The notes: generated by a model from the sequence alone, not told the origin. DNA of 64,000 bases from Peribacillus sp. Bi96 (GCF_918698115.1 NZ_CAKKLV010000003.1:1-64000); one strand, 5' to 3'; positions 9,124 to 17,343 are shown, counted from the stretch's first letter. A program made the numbers and translations.

Positions 9124-9156
9124 AAAAGGAAACGCTCAATAAAAGCATTTCCTTTT
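9124..9156 (-). terminator. Hairpin after the 9.2-10.0 kb gene pair
   Basis: AAAAGGAAA and TTTCCTTTT pair, with inner GCT/AGC. It lies about 80 bases past the stop at 9237 on the minus strand. Confidence 0.55.
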
Positions 9157-9236
9157 AATATTTATAGTGGAATAGTTTAAGAAGACCTACCTAGAGAATA
9201 AAATGCAGCTGGATAACAAAATCATTCTATCTATTT

Positions 9237-9817
9237 TTAAGCTCTCACTATCATATACTCTAAAACAGTTTTGGTTTTTCTTAAATCTGTATCGTTTAAT
9301 CTATCAGCTGTTTTACTGCTCCCCAATCTTGGTTTGACTTCATCGTCAACCTTCGAAACTGTACTTTCATCACTTAAATCAAGTACTACTTTTGTATCAG
9401 GCTTCGGACTAGTATCGACAGTTTTCTCTTTTTTTGGTTTTTTTCTTCTTTTCTTCTCTCATTTTTTTCTTCCTCTGTCATCGATAACAAGTCAAATGCT
9501 CTATCCAAAGATGCATACTTTTGCTTCTTTGTTAAAATACCAAATACTTCTCCCTCTTTATACGACCCAGATTTGCTTTTTACATTAGCAGTAAAATAAT
9601 CACAATCGGCTGAATGCTGTTCATGCCTCCAGTTCCTAAAATAGCCACGATTTAATTTACTATCATATACATAACTCATTTTTGCCTCACACCCTGTAAA
9701 AGCGCAATACAAATTCTCTCTGTACTTCTCCTCGTAATCTTTTGCTGACATAGATTCTACATTGACTTTCACTTCATTAGTATCAGAACGATAAATAACT
9801 TCATCAACACTTGCCAC
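9237..9817 (-). pseudogene. Hypothetical protein with CoiA-like Cys motif, frameshifted
   Basis: Translation starts at GTG with GGAGGTGGAGG just before it, inside the end of the upstream gene (14-base overlap), so the two are coupled. The first 143 codons include YCAFTGCEAKMSYV and RNWRHEQHSADCDYF, a Cys-x4-Cys ... His-x5-Cys pattern like the N-terminal zinc motif of CoiA-type proteins. The frame ends at 9386 after a lysine-rich stretch. One base off in the A-rich tract near 9430, the neighbouring frame stays open: KPDTKVVLDLSDESTVSKVD to EYMIVRA, stop at 9237. That suggests one longer protein of about 190 aa broken by a single-base change in a homopolymer, or a sequencing error. Function unknown. 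Confidence 0.55.
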
Positions 9818-9992
9818 AAACCTCCACCTCCGAATTATTAAAGCTAATATAAGTTTTGATATGTACTACCGCTACATTCAATTTCATTTGAATCGACAAG
9901 TCTTGAATAAATTGATCAAAAGGTAATTTAATCGGATCAACACCAGCTAGAAATTCACTAAGATAATGTTCCGCTTCCTTCTTAACATTCAT
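9804..9992 (-). CDS. Small hypothetical protein upstream of the CoiA-like gene
   Basis: 62 aa, MNVKKEAEHYLSEFLAGVDP..., ending in EVCGKC. No domain is recognised. It overlaps the following gene by 14 bases and its last codons carry that gene's ribosome binding site. No strong ribosome binding site is visible before its own ATG, so it could be the decayed end of a longer gene. Confidence 0.45.
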   Translation of the reverse strand: MNVKKEAEHYLSEFLAGVDPIKLPFDQFIQDLSIQMKLNVAVVHIKTYISFNNSEVEVCGKC

Positions 9993-10009
9993 GTATTAGT
10001 AAAATTAAT

Positions 10010-10040
10010 AAAACCACCAATCTTAATGACTGGTGGTTTT
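10010..10040 (+). terminator. Hairpin between convergent signals
   Basis: AAAACCACCA pairs with TGGTGGTTTT, then TTGTG. It is symmetrical and could act in both directions, but no plus-strand gene ends here. Confidence 0.5.
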
Positions 10041-10057
10041 TGTGTATTTATAAAAAA

Positions 10058-10089
10058 GACAAAGTATTTTAAATCAAAAATACTTTGTC
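10058..10089 (-). terminator. Terminator of the 83-aa gene
   Basis: A 13-bp stem, GACAAAGTATTTT with AAAATACTTTGTC, followed on the minus strand by TTTTTTA. It is 15 bases past the stop at 10104. Confidence 0.85.
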
Positions 10090-10103
10090 CCCCAATTAAT
10101 ATC

Positions 10104-10355
10104 CTAGAATAAACGGATGAACACGGCAACTCCGGTTAGCCCGAAGTCAAGGTTCAATACTTGTACAAATCTATTTCCAAGTAAACAACGTACAGCAGCT
10201 CTGTAGGAATCACCAGGATCTAAATTGTTAGCACAAGGAGCAGCACTTCCAATCACTGTAGCTTGTACAATTGTACGCTGAGCTAAAGGTATTATCGAAG
10301 CTCTTTCCCAAAGAATCGTAACTACATCAACAGATTTAGAACTAGAACCAGACAT
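10104..10355 (-). CDS. Conserved-looking hypothetical protein, 83 aa
   Basis: Starts at the ATG of MSGSSSKSVDVV; AGAGGTG is 6 bases upstream and overlaps an in-frame GTG three codons earlier. The protein is rich in small and beta-branched residues, with two cysteines (APCANN and VRCLLGN) and a hydrophobic C-terminus, GLTGVAVFIRLF. There is no signal peptide and no clear transmembrane helix. It could be a spore-coat or exosporium structural protein by composition, but I do not recognise the family. It lies alone with its own terminator, inside the segment bounded by DUF3900 3' ends. Confidence 0.65.
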   Translation of the reverse strand: MSGSSSKSVDVVTILWERASIIPLAQRTIVQATVIGSAAPCANNLDPGDSYRAAVRCLLGNRFVQVLNLDFGLTGVAVFIRLF

Positions 10356-10489
10356 ATAATTCACCTCTTTTCATTGTTAATATATTTAATGCAATTTCAG
10401 ACAGCTTGGTTCATTCTTTTGTCATGCTACACAAAAAAAAGGCGATTTATTATCTGATTATTCAAGAAAAATTCTAGCAACTTATTCAA

Positions 10490-10793
10490 AAGGAAACGAG
10501 CGACAAAAGGGAAATCCAGGAACGCCTTGAACCCCCCCAAGTCGTCGAAGCCACAGCCCAGATTGTCGAACATACACCTGAAGCCGAGCTGCGAATGAAG
10601 CTTGGCCAGTACATCTATCAAAGGACTATTAGCCGATTTCGGGGATAGTATCCATTTAGGTAAGATTAATGGGAAGTATGTATTAATGATTGAATCCGAT
10701 ACAATAGAGTTCGATAAAGGTGTTTCTTCTATTGAATTTCACAGGCCGGATGATTTGATGGAGATTGTGGAGCGGATTAGTAGGAAGGTTTAA
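10490..10793 (+). pseudogene. DUF3900 3'-end fragment, copy 2
   Basis: Very similar, base for base, to the last 300 bases of the gene at 7752-8810. More than 40 consecutive bases match exactly near the end, from the codons for EFHRPDDLMEIVE. An extra C at GCTTGGCCAGTAC shifts the frame relative to copy 1, so VVEATAQIVEHTPEAE and KGLLADFGDS are in different frames. The 5' two thirds of the gene are absent and the sequence before 10490 is unrelated. It ends RKV and TAA, unlike copy 1. Confidence 0.85.
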
Positions 10794-10915
10794 GGACTGG
10801 TGATGAATTGTGATCATTAAAACAGAGCCATTTAAGAGTATGTAATCGTTTGTATGATCAAAATTGTTATCATTTTATGCTCTTATGATTAAGGACACCT
10901 AATATATTAAATCAA

Positions 10916-10952
10916 AAAAGACAGTGAGATTATATTTTGCTTACTGTCTTTT
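10916..10952 (+). terminator. Hairpin downstream of DUF3900 fragment
   Basis: AAAAGACAGT pairs with ACTGTCTTTT, followed by CG. It lies 123 bases after the fragment. Confidence 0.5.
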
Positions 10953-11061
10953 CGTTTATGACTAAACATTATGTTATGAAACACATTCTTTCTTCATTGT
11001 CGTTTTCTCGCTTAGATGATTAACTCTTGGCATGTCATTCATTTGTTATTCTACAATCAAA

Positions 11062-11095
11062 AAACAATCACCTTATTATAAGGTGATTGTTTTTT
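11062..11095 (-). terminator. Terminator of the GNAT gene
   Basis: ACAATCACCTT, 5-base loop, AAGGTGATTGT, with T runs on both strands, 5 bases past the stop at 11100. Confidence 0.85.
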
Positions 11096-11099
11096 GCCC

Positions 11100-11612
11100 C
11101 TATTCATTCGATAGATAAAGTCGATACGCCTTCACAATGATACCATCATCAGCAGGTTGGAAATCGAATTGCGGCAATCGTACAAAGCCCATACGTTCAT
11201 ACAATCGCATAGCCGTCTTCATAAAATCTGCGGTATGTAAGCCAATGTACTGTGAACCGTTTACTTTTGTTCGACGAATACATTCTTTAATTAATGCCTC
11301 TGCAACACCTTTGTGTCGTGCCTGTGGTGTGACTGCAAGCATTCTTATCTCAGGATAATCTAACATGTCAACAAGTCCTTTGTAGGCATCTGATTTCGCA
11401 GGAAACAAAGCAACACTACCTACCACTTCCCCATCTAAATCAGCAACTAGAAGTTCAACATCACTCTGTTCATCGGCAACTGACGATATAGATTTCTTCA
11501 GAGCATCCCAGTGCCCTTCAGGAATGCTTTGAGCATGTTCTTCATAGGCCTTCACTCTCTGTTCACGAATCATTTCTACTTCATAAAATAAAGCCTTACG
11601 AATTTTCACCAT
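11100..11612 (-). CDS. GNAT-family N-acetyltransferase
   Basis: 170 aa, a single GNAT fold that transfers acetyl from acetyl-CoA to an unknown amine. The acetyl-CoA pyrophosphate loop is QARHKGVAEALI after the beta-4 strand EIRMLAVTP. The C-terminal MRLYERMGFVRL is the usual beta-5/alpha-4 end. The ATG follows AAGAGGAG. It lies between the second and third DUF3900 fragments as a single gene. Confidence 0.85.
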   Translation of the reverse strand: MVKIRKALFYEVEMIREQRVKAYEEHAQSIPEGHWDALKKSISSVADEQSDVELLVADLDGEVVGSVALFPAKSDAYKGLVDMLDYPEIRMLAVTPQARHKGVAEALIKECIRRTKVNGSQYIGLHTADFMKTAMRLYERMGFVRLPQFDFQPADDGIIVKAYRLYLSNE

Positions 11613-12180
11613 TTAATCCACCACTCCTCTTATTCAGCTACACCTTTAAAGTATACTCTCTTTGTTTATTAATCCAATAGAATATACATGCAAATTAGTC
11701 TAATAAGATCAAATTATAAAAATTCATATTTGTTCTATAAGATTTGCATAAAGAAAGAGTCAGTATCTAGTACGATTATGGTAGTTAAAAACAAAGCTAA
11801 AAAAGAGAGTTAATACAAAGTAATACTTTAGGAGTAAAACGTTTTCTTCCCTACTCAGATCCAAATATAATCCCAATTAAACGTAGCTTACCTTCATTGT
11901 TTTGCTCTTACTCTTGCTTCATTTGTCTTGGGCGTATACCTTAAATGTTGAACCCTTCTTTTGTGCCTTAATTTTCACTTTATAGTTTCCTCAACTATCC
12001 ACTCATAATTTTGATTTTAAGCAATTGATCTGAAATAAAATTAAAAGAACACCGTTATAAACCACTGAAATTTGCCTACTTTATTCAACAAAAAGCCGAG
12101 GAATTATCCCTCGACTCTTTCGTTGAATTTTGAATAATCACCTTTATCCATATACCTACTTAAAAGTCCTTACTTCATAT
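11613..12180. other. Intergenic region before the iron gene
   Basis: About 570 AT-rich bases. AAAAGCCGAGG and CCTCGACTCTTT near 12091-12120 can form a hairpin. No gene or relic is recognised. The Fur-controlled promoter follows. Confidence 0.4.
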
Positions 12181-12195
12181 AGTTCACCAATCTAA

Positions 12196-12260
12196 CGATA
12201 ATCATTGACAATGATTATCATTACCATTAATATTTGAAGTAGTCATTGAAAATGACTATC
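12196..12260 (+). promoter_or_regulatory. Fur boxes over a sigma-A promoter
   Basis: TGACAATGATTATCA (12206-12220) matches the Bacillus Fur 7-1-7 consensus TGATAATNATTATCA with one mismatch. A weaker overlapping box lies at 12196-12210. TGAAAATGACTATCA (12246-12260) is a further box with two mismatches. The promoter TTGACA (12205-12210), 17 bases, TAATAT (12228-12233) is covered by the first boxes, so iron-loaded Fur should block RNA polymerase. Confidence 0.85.
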
Positions 12261-12301
12261 ATTATTAATTACATACTAAAATTAGCAAGGAGAAAATCAA
12301 T

Positions 12302-13216
12302 ATGAAAAAGCTATTCATTCCATTCCTACTCTTGTTCATACTTATTCTTAGTGCTTGTGGGAACAACGAGACAGGGAACGAAAATAATGCATCCAAGACT
12401 AAAAAAGAAACAGTTATGTATCAATCTGAAAATGGCCCAATTGAGATTCCTAAAAATCCAAAAAGAATAATTGCTCTCTCCAATGGACCTAATGTTTTGG
12501 CTTTAGAGGGTAATATCGTTGGCATTGATCAATGGACTAATATGAATCCCCTTTTTAAAGAAAGACTAAAGGGAGTGGAAGTCGTATCAGAAGATAACTT
12601 GGAGAAAATCATTGAACTGGAACCGGACCTAATCATAGCGGGATCTGAGATGAAAAATATTGATAAACTAAATGAAATTGCCCCTACTGTAGTATACACT
12701 TGGGGAAAATTAGATTATTTATCACAGCAAGTAGAAATCGGTAAACTCTTAAACAAAGAAAAGGAAGCAAAAGACTGGGTTAATGATTTCAAAGAGCGTG
12801 CAGAATCCGCAGGAGAAGCCATACGAGCAAAAATTGGTGAAGATGCAACCGTTTCTGTAATTGAAAATGATGCTAAGGAGTTTTATGTTTTTGGAAATAA
12901 TTATGCACGGGGAACAGAAATATTGTATCAAGCAATGCATTTAAAAATGCCTGAAAAAGTAAAAGAAAAGGCACTTAAATCCGGCATTTATGTCCTCTCA
13001 TCGGAAGTGCTTCCTGAGTATACTGGAGATTATATTATCTTTAGTAAAAATCCAGATGTTGTTAATTCGTTTGTGGAGACCGACACGTGGAAAAATATAC
13101 CTGCAGTTAAGAACGATCGTATATTTGAAATAAATAGTAAAGCATCCACCTACAGTGATCCAATCACTCTAGAGTACCTTCTGGAATTTTTCGAAAAATC
13201 ATTTCTTAACAATTAG
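12302..13216 (+). CDS. Iron-siderophore-binding lipoprotein, FhuD-like
   Basis: 304 aa. It has a lipoprotein signal with lipobox LSAC (Cys19), then a class III periplasmic-binding fold: IPKNPKRIIAL, KIIELEPDLIIAG, IAPTVVYTW, YVFGNNYARGTEILY and SDPITLEYLLEF. These blocks align with Bacillus FhuD-type hydroxamate-siderophore receptors. It would capture a ferric siderophore outside the membrane and pass it to an ABC permease. No permease or ATPase gene adjoins, so the partner is encoded elsewhere. The Fur boxes upstream support an iron role. Hydroxamate specificity is by resemblance only. Confidence 0.88.
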   Translation: MKKLFIPFLLLFILILSACGNNETGNENNASKTKKETVMYQSENGPIEIPKNPKRIIALSNGPNVLALEGNIVGIDQWTNMNPLFKERLKGVEVVSEDNLEKIIELEPDLIIAGSEMKNIDKLNEIAPTVVYTWGKLDYLSQQVEIGKLLNKEKEAKDWVNDFKERAESAGEAIRAKIGEDATVSVIENDAKEFYVFGNNYARGTEILYQAMHLKMPEKVKEKALKSGIYVLSSEVLPEYTGDYIIFSKNPDVVNSFVETDTWKNIPAVKNDRIFEINSKASTYSDPITLEYLLEFFEKSFLNN

Positions 13217-13221
13217 TAAAT

Positions 13222-13256
13222 AAAGAAGGAATTCTTATTAATAGAATTCCTTCTTT
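13222..13256 (+). terminator. Terminator of the siderophore receptor gene
   Basis: A 14-bp stem, AAAGAAGGAATTCT with AGAATTCCTTCTTT, directly after the stop. Confidence 0.9.
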
Positions 13257-13313
13257 ATTTACTATTTTTAATAGGGCTGTTTTCGTAAGGATTGATAGTA
13301 TCGGTCCGTGTTA

Positions 13314-13339
13314 GTCCACGTTATTCGTGGGCTTTTTTT
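13314..13339 (+). terminator. Second hairpin with T run
   Basis: GTCCACG, TTAT loop, CGTGGGC, then seven T. It lies about 100 bases beyond the first terminator and probably belongs to a lost upstream gene or acts as a backup. Confidence 0.5.
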
Positions 13340-13414
13340 ATTCGTCCTCCCTCACCCATCCATAACCTAGAACAACCGTTTCATTAACATACAAAGGATT
13401 TAAGAGAATTTCAT

Positions 13415-13770
13415 TTATAATTTACCATTTAAAAATTGGGCTTCTCCTAGTCCAAAGCTCCAATCAGCATCCACATTGGTAACAATTGAAACCATAATAT
13501 CCTTTGGTTCTATTCCACAATTTTCTCCCAACTCTTGAACCAAAACTTTATAAAAATTTTGCTTCTGATCTTCCCTTCTTTGCTTACTAGTTACACTTAT
13601 TACTACTATGTTCTTACTTCTCTCAAAACCTAACCCGGTATCTTCAATTATTAATTCATGTACAGGATGCTGATGAACAATTTGATATCGATCTTTTTCG
13701 GGTACATCGAAAGCTTTAACAACTGCCCTGTGAGCAGCATCTAATAGATTTAAATATTTTCAGCCACCTT
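13415..13770 (-). pseudogene. Tautomerase-family protein, N-terminally truncated
   Basis: The minus strand reads [20 protein letters not shown], then [34 protein letters not shown] and [20 protein letters not shown], with a stop at 13415. This is the body of the 4-oxalocrotonate-tautomerase-like family of about 130 aa. The N-terminus with its catalytic Pro2 is missing: upstream the frame soon hits a stop, and no start codon or ribosome binding site is left. It belongs to the same decayed cluster as the two relics that follow. Confidence 0.75.
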
Positions 13771-13849
13771 TTAATTACAAAATGTCAGAAGGCTTTATTT
13801 CAAACGCCTCTTTTTATACTTCTTGCACGATCCGCCCCTGCTCTTTTGT

Positions 13850-14121
13850 TTTACATTATTTGACTCCTCTATATCTTTCATCTCCTCAAACGATGAAGAA
13901 AAAGTCATTCTGCCAACATACATCATTTACTTCTTCATCAATTAATCCTCCTTTTCGTATTCTTCCATCCATATGATGTTGGAGCGACTCCTTTGTCTTT
14001 TTTAGATTTTCATCGTTTATATCATATACAACAACCGAATATCCCCTCATTGCACATATCATGGCGATTTGCGATACATTTGTTTCTTAGCCCATTACCG
14101 CTATTTTTGAGATTTTCAATT
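13850..14121 (-). pseudogene. 3-hydroxyacyl-CoA dehydrogenase relic, N-terminal part
   Basis: The minus strand reads KISKIAVMG, then a stop exactly where GAGTMG is expected, then SQIAMICAMRGYSVVVYDIN and DENLKKTKESLQHHMD, RIRKGGLIDEE. After a second frame change comes GRMTFSSSFEEMKDIEE. This is the NAD-binding domain of the HADH/3-hydroxybutyryl-CoA dehydrogenase family. The rest of the roughly 285-aa protein is gone. It overlaps the end of the ligase relic just upstream, as in a former operon. Confidence 0.8.
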
Positions 14122-14690
14122 TGCATTCTCTCTCGCTTCTTTCTCTTGTTCCTCTTGAACTAGTAATCTTTTTAGTAACTTCCCCACTGTGTTCCGGGGT
14201 AATGAATCACGAATTTCAAACTCCTTTGGCACTTTGTAACGTGTTAGCTTAAGATAGCATTGATCTCTTAATCCGTCTAAATCGATTTGGCATCCATCTT
14301 TTGGAACAACATAAGCTTTTACGGTTTCTCCATTTTCTTGGTTTGGAATACCGACTACTGCTGCCTCTTTCACATCTGGATGCTCATATAGGACACCCTC
14401 AACTCCCTGAGGATAAATATTAAAGCCGCCAACAATAATCATTTCTTTTTTTCGTCCGACGATGTAAAAATAACCGTCTTCGTCCATCATGGCTAAATCA
14501 CCAGTGTAAGCCGTCCATTTTGTAATGAGTTGTATGTTTCTTGCTCATTGTTCCAATAACCTTTCATTACTTGTGGACTTTTATTAATAATTCCCCAATG
14601 CACTTCGGTGGCAGTTTTTGTTTGTTATCATCGACGATAATACAACCAGTACCAGGCACCTGTATCCCGATACTTCCGACAGTTCATACT
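14116..14690 (-). pseudogene. Acyl-CoA/aryl-CoA ligase relic, C-terminal part
   Basis: An open stretch from 14490 to 14116 encodes the C-terminal subdomain of an AMP-forming acyl-CoA ligase: MDEDGYFYIVGRKKEMII, GGFNIYPQGVEGVLYEHPDV, PRNTVGKLLKRLL (the catalytic lysine region). Upstream, pieces of the preceding part can still be read in shifted frames (VGSIGIQVPGTG, ELLIKSPQVMKGYWNNEQET) up to about 14690, with stops and frameshifts between. The N-terminal two thirds are absent. With the dehydrogenase and tautomerase relics it forms the ruin of a CoA-dependent catabolic operon; the intact IclR gene beside it was probably its regulator. Confidence 0.85.
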
Positions 14691-14874
14691 ACATTTTAAT
14701 AGAAGAATAAAGTGCACAACACTTCACTTTTCGTTGTCTTTTTGGAGCATCCCCTTTAATGATTGCAGGGACAAAGGAAACTAATCCATCTCAATAACTG
14801 GCCCATTTCCTTGCTATGATATAATATTTTTAATAATCATTTTATTATGGAATTTTACTTGGAGGATTTTATTT

Positions 14875-15606
14875 ATGAACACGAAGATTTCGTCTACGGT
14901 GCAGCGCGCAATCAAAATTATCAATTTTTTAAATGAAACACCTGGTCCACAAGGAGTTAAAAATATCAGCGAAAACCTTAATATTTCTCCCCCTATCACC
15001 CATCGTCTGCTTACTACGTTGAAAATGGACGGTATGGTATTCCAAGATATAGAATCAAAAAAATACTCACTTGGTACGGTGTTTATTGATTATGCAAATA
15101 AAATAATGACCGATGTACCTTTTATCTCTATAATTGATCCGCAATTAATTAAATTAAGAGACGAAACTCAGGAAACGGTAGGCTTTTATATGTTAACGAG
15201 CATGATCAGGATGTGTGTAATTGAACATGTAAGTAATCAGGAAATAAGTAGAAGAGCAGGGGTGGGTAATAGGATTCCCCTACATCTTGGCTCAAGCGGA
15301 CGTGTAATTTTGGCATTCCTTAGTGAAGGTTTACAAGCACAGGTATTAAGCATTCTTCCAGAGGAAGAAAGAAAAATACTTAAACAGAAACTGGAAACGA
15401 TTGTAAATAACCGTTATTCAATAAATGAGGAAGAAATCACGAAGAACGTAGCTGCATTATCAGCACCTATATTCGGTGCAAAAGGGAAAGTCATTGGGGC
15501 TATTTCTATTTCAGGGCCAGTCTTTCGATGGAATAAAGAATCGATGGAACAACATATCTCTTTATTGTTAAAAACGACTGAAAGTATTTCAAAATCATTA
15601 TATTAA
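14875..15606 (+). CDS. IclR-family transcriptional regulator
   Basis: 243 aa. The N-terminal winged helix (residues about 5-65: STVQRAIKIINFL, ISENLNISPPITHRLLTTLK) is followed by the IclR effector domain: VIEHVSNQEIS, GNRIPLHLGSSGRVILAF and NVAALSAPIFGAKGKVIGAISISGP. TTGGAGGA precedes the ATG. IclR proteins control aromatic or short-acid catabolism and respond to pathway metabolites. It is divergent from the ruined ligase/dehydrogenase/tautomerase operon, its likely former target, and may now be without one. Confidence 0.88.
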   Translation: MNTKISSTVQRAIKIINFLNETPGPQGVKNISENLNISPPITHRLLTTLKMDGMVFQDIESKKYSLGTVFIDYANKIMTDVPFISIIDPQLIKLRDETQETVGFYMLTSMIRMCVIEHVSNQEISRRAGVGNRIPLHLGSSGRVILAFLSEGLQAQVLSILPEEERKILKQKLETIVNNRYSINEEEITKNVAALSAPIFGAKGKVIGAISISGPVFRWNKESMEQHISLLLKTTESISKSLY

Positions 15607-15633
15607 AGTAAGATTACAGCATACCGATGGAGA

Positions 15634-15856
15634 ATGTTATCAGCAAGCCGAACACCGTATGAAGCTTTGGAGTATGTCCGCCAAAGGACTCTTGGCAGAT
15701 TTCGGCGATAGCAACCTTTCAGGGAAAATTCTCGGGAAGTATATATTGATGATTGAAGCCGATATGATCCACTTCGATAAAGGTGTTCCGCCGATGAAAT
15801 TCGATAGGCTTAAAGATTTGATGGAGATCGTGGAGCGGATTAACAGAAAGGTTTGA
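15634..15856 (+). pseudogene. DUF3900 3'-end fragment, copy 3
   Basis: It encodes AEHRMKLWSMSAKGLLADFG, then GKILGKYILMIEADMIHFDK and LKDLMEIVERINRKV, corresponding to about the last 70 residues of the gene at 7752-8810. It is more diverged than copy 2, and like copy 2 ends in RKV. There is no credible start; the sequence upstream is the end of the IclR gene. Confidence 0.85.
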
Positions 15857-15930
15857 AAGGAAATTAAAACGTGTATTTGAGCATTCTGTTACCAATAACA
15901 GTCATACAAAAGGTTTCTAGAGCATTCTTA

Positions 15931-15969
15931 ACAGACAGAGGGAATAATAAAAGCATTCTCTCTGTCTGT
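15931..15969 (+). terminator. Terminator after DUF3900 fragment 3
   Basis: ACAGACAGAG pairs with CTCTGTCTGT, followed by TTGT. It may be the original terminator of the DUF3900 gene now represented only by this fragment. Confidence 0.6.
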
Positions 15970-16087
15970 TTGTACTACAAATCCAAATATTCTTTTGATG
16001 AAACTACATACCCTTGCTTTTAATAGTTAATAATTTTTTTTTTCATATTGTCTTCCTTCTTTCCAACTTTCGCCTTATTGGCCGAAG

Positions 16088-16507
16088 TTAGTAAGCTATG
16101 CGGGATACTTGCTTAAATTGATCCTTTGTGCACTGAATGAGGGTTTCATTCTCCTCGCCGTCTTCGTCGATCAAATAAATATACGCATTCGAAGTGTCTT
16201 TTTTCATTGCTCGGACAGCTACATCTGTGATTGCACCGACTGACCCTACAAGTGCTGTACTTAGAATTGTGTTGCTTTTAGTTTTAGCACCGTTACGATT
16301 TTGACTTTGTTCCCACTCAATCCGTGAAAGTGTGAAGTGCTTCTGTCCAAATGCCGTTGTGACCTTAACCTGGCCTGGCTCTCTACCCTTCATTATCGAC
16401 ATTTTATTAACGAGTTTTTTGCCTTCTACATGATCGGTTAATACGTGACCGCCTGCCAATACACCGACTGAAACCTGAGGTCTAAAAACCTGTTTCCAAA
16501 ATCGCAT
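16088..16507 (-). CDS. Hypothetical protein, 139 aa
   Basis: Starts at the ATG of MRFWKQVFRPQVSVGV; GGGGCGG precedes it at a suitable distance, so the 15 extra upstream codons are not used. The middle has QKHFTLSRIEWEQ followed by a weakly hydrophobic, glycine/alanine-rich stretch (LSTALVGSVGAITDVAVRAM) that could dip into a membrane. The C-terminal third is acidic (LIDEDGEENETLI). No family recognised. Confidence 0.65.
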   Translation of the reverse strand: MRFWKQVFRPQVSVGVLAGGHVLTDHVEGKKLVNKMSIMKGREPGQVKVTTAFGQKHFTLSRIEWEQSQNRNGAKTKSNTILSTALVGSVGAITDVAVRAMKKDTSNAYIYLIDEDGEENETLIQCTKDQFKQVSRIAY

Positions 16508-16865
16508 AAAAGCACCGCCCCTTTTCCAATATATTATATTATATATACGCATCCGCCCACGAATTGGTTCATCTTGCCACGTTTGTATCCTTTACCCCCC
16601 TCACTCTCTTCGGCAAGGATGCTCCCGGATGAGCGCGCCGATATTAAGTCACCTCTGCTCACCGGCAATTAACACAAAAAAGGCCGCTGTCAAAACGATC
16701 AGCAGTCCGATATTAAAGTAGCCTAGTGCCCATGTTATATTAGATGACCGCGCGATTATTTAATCGAGTACGTGTGGTGTCATCGGTTATAAACATGAAC
16801 TCCTTTTGCCTCACAATAGATTAGCATACCCCACTTAGTGTGGTTGCTCTATTGTCCGACTAAAA
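16508..16865. other. Intergenic region with a small membrane-peptide relic
   Basis: On the minus strand near 16660-16740 a short frame reads WALGYFNIGLLIVLTAAFFV and ends GEQR. It is one good transmembrane helix but lacks a start codon and ribosome binding site. It looks like the end of a lost membrane protein. Nothing else is seen. Confidence 0.35.
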
Positions 16866-16886
16866 AAGAGCCCCATATAGGCTCTT
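16866..16886 (-). terminator. Terminator of the 47-aa gene
   Basis: AAGAGCC and GGCTCTT pair; on the minus strand TTTTTTAG follows. The stem overlaps the stop codon. Confidence 0.75.
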
Positions 16887-17028
16887 AAAATAAAGTCTTA
16901 ATTAATAATTTTATCCATCCAAAAAAAGATATCCATAACGGTATGCTCAAAGATGTACCAAACAAAAGACCTTTCAAGAAATTACCTTCGCGTTTACTCA
17001 CCTTATTGAACACACCTTTCGGCTTCAT
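16885..17028 (-). CDS. Small membrane protein, 47 aa
   Basis: MKPKGVFNKVSKREGNFLKG, then one hydrophobic segment (LLFGTSLSIPLWISFFGWI) and a basic end (KLLIKTLF). The frame stays open upstream of the ATG, so the start is uncertain. The terminator abutting its stop is the best support that it is transcribed. A basic N-terminus and one helix suggest an inner-membrane peptide. No family recognised. Confidence 0.45.
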   Translation of the reverse strand: MKPKGVFNKVSKREGNFLKGLLFGTSLSIPLWISFFGWIKLLIKTLF

Positions 17029-17343
17029 ATTCTTGAAATTATTATAAATGAAAGCGCTTCCTTTGTATATGAGTAGTTCGACACAGTATGTTGAATGCTC
17101 TTCAATGAAAAAGGAATCCGTTCATTTTATTGTTTGAAAGTCAAGATAAGAGGTGACTTCTTCCTTTTTAATAGGGTAGCAAGGATTTACAAATAGGGAT
17201 ATTAAATGAACAAGTTCATAGTGAAAAATAACCCATCCAAATCAATCTTTCTTAGGACCAACAAAAAAAGCCCCCTCTTAAATGATGGACCCTTTCAGTC
17301 ATCTGAAATCATTTTGGCAATCTTGGTTCAACTCAATTTCATA
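17029..17343. other. Intergenic region
   Basis: About 315 AT-rich bases between the 47-aa gene and the M15 peptidase. I see no gene, relic or strong hairpin. Confidence 0.35.

Noticed and set aside
9271..9588. 105-codon plus-strand frame rich in Phe and Ser
   Set aside because: Antisense to the lysine-rich end of the CoiA-like gene, whose minus-strand reading is protein-like.
12091..12120. Riboswitch upstream of the siderophore receptor gene
   Set aside because: Only a simple hairpin is present, about 180 bases before the gene and upstream of its promoter.
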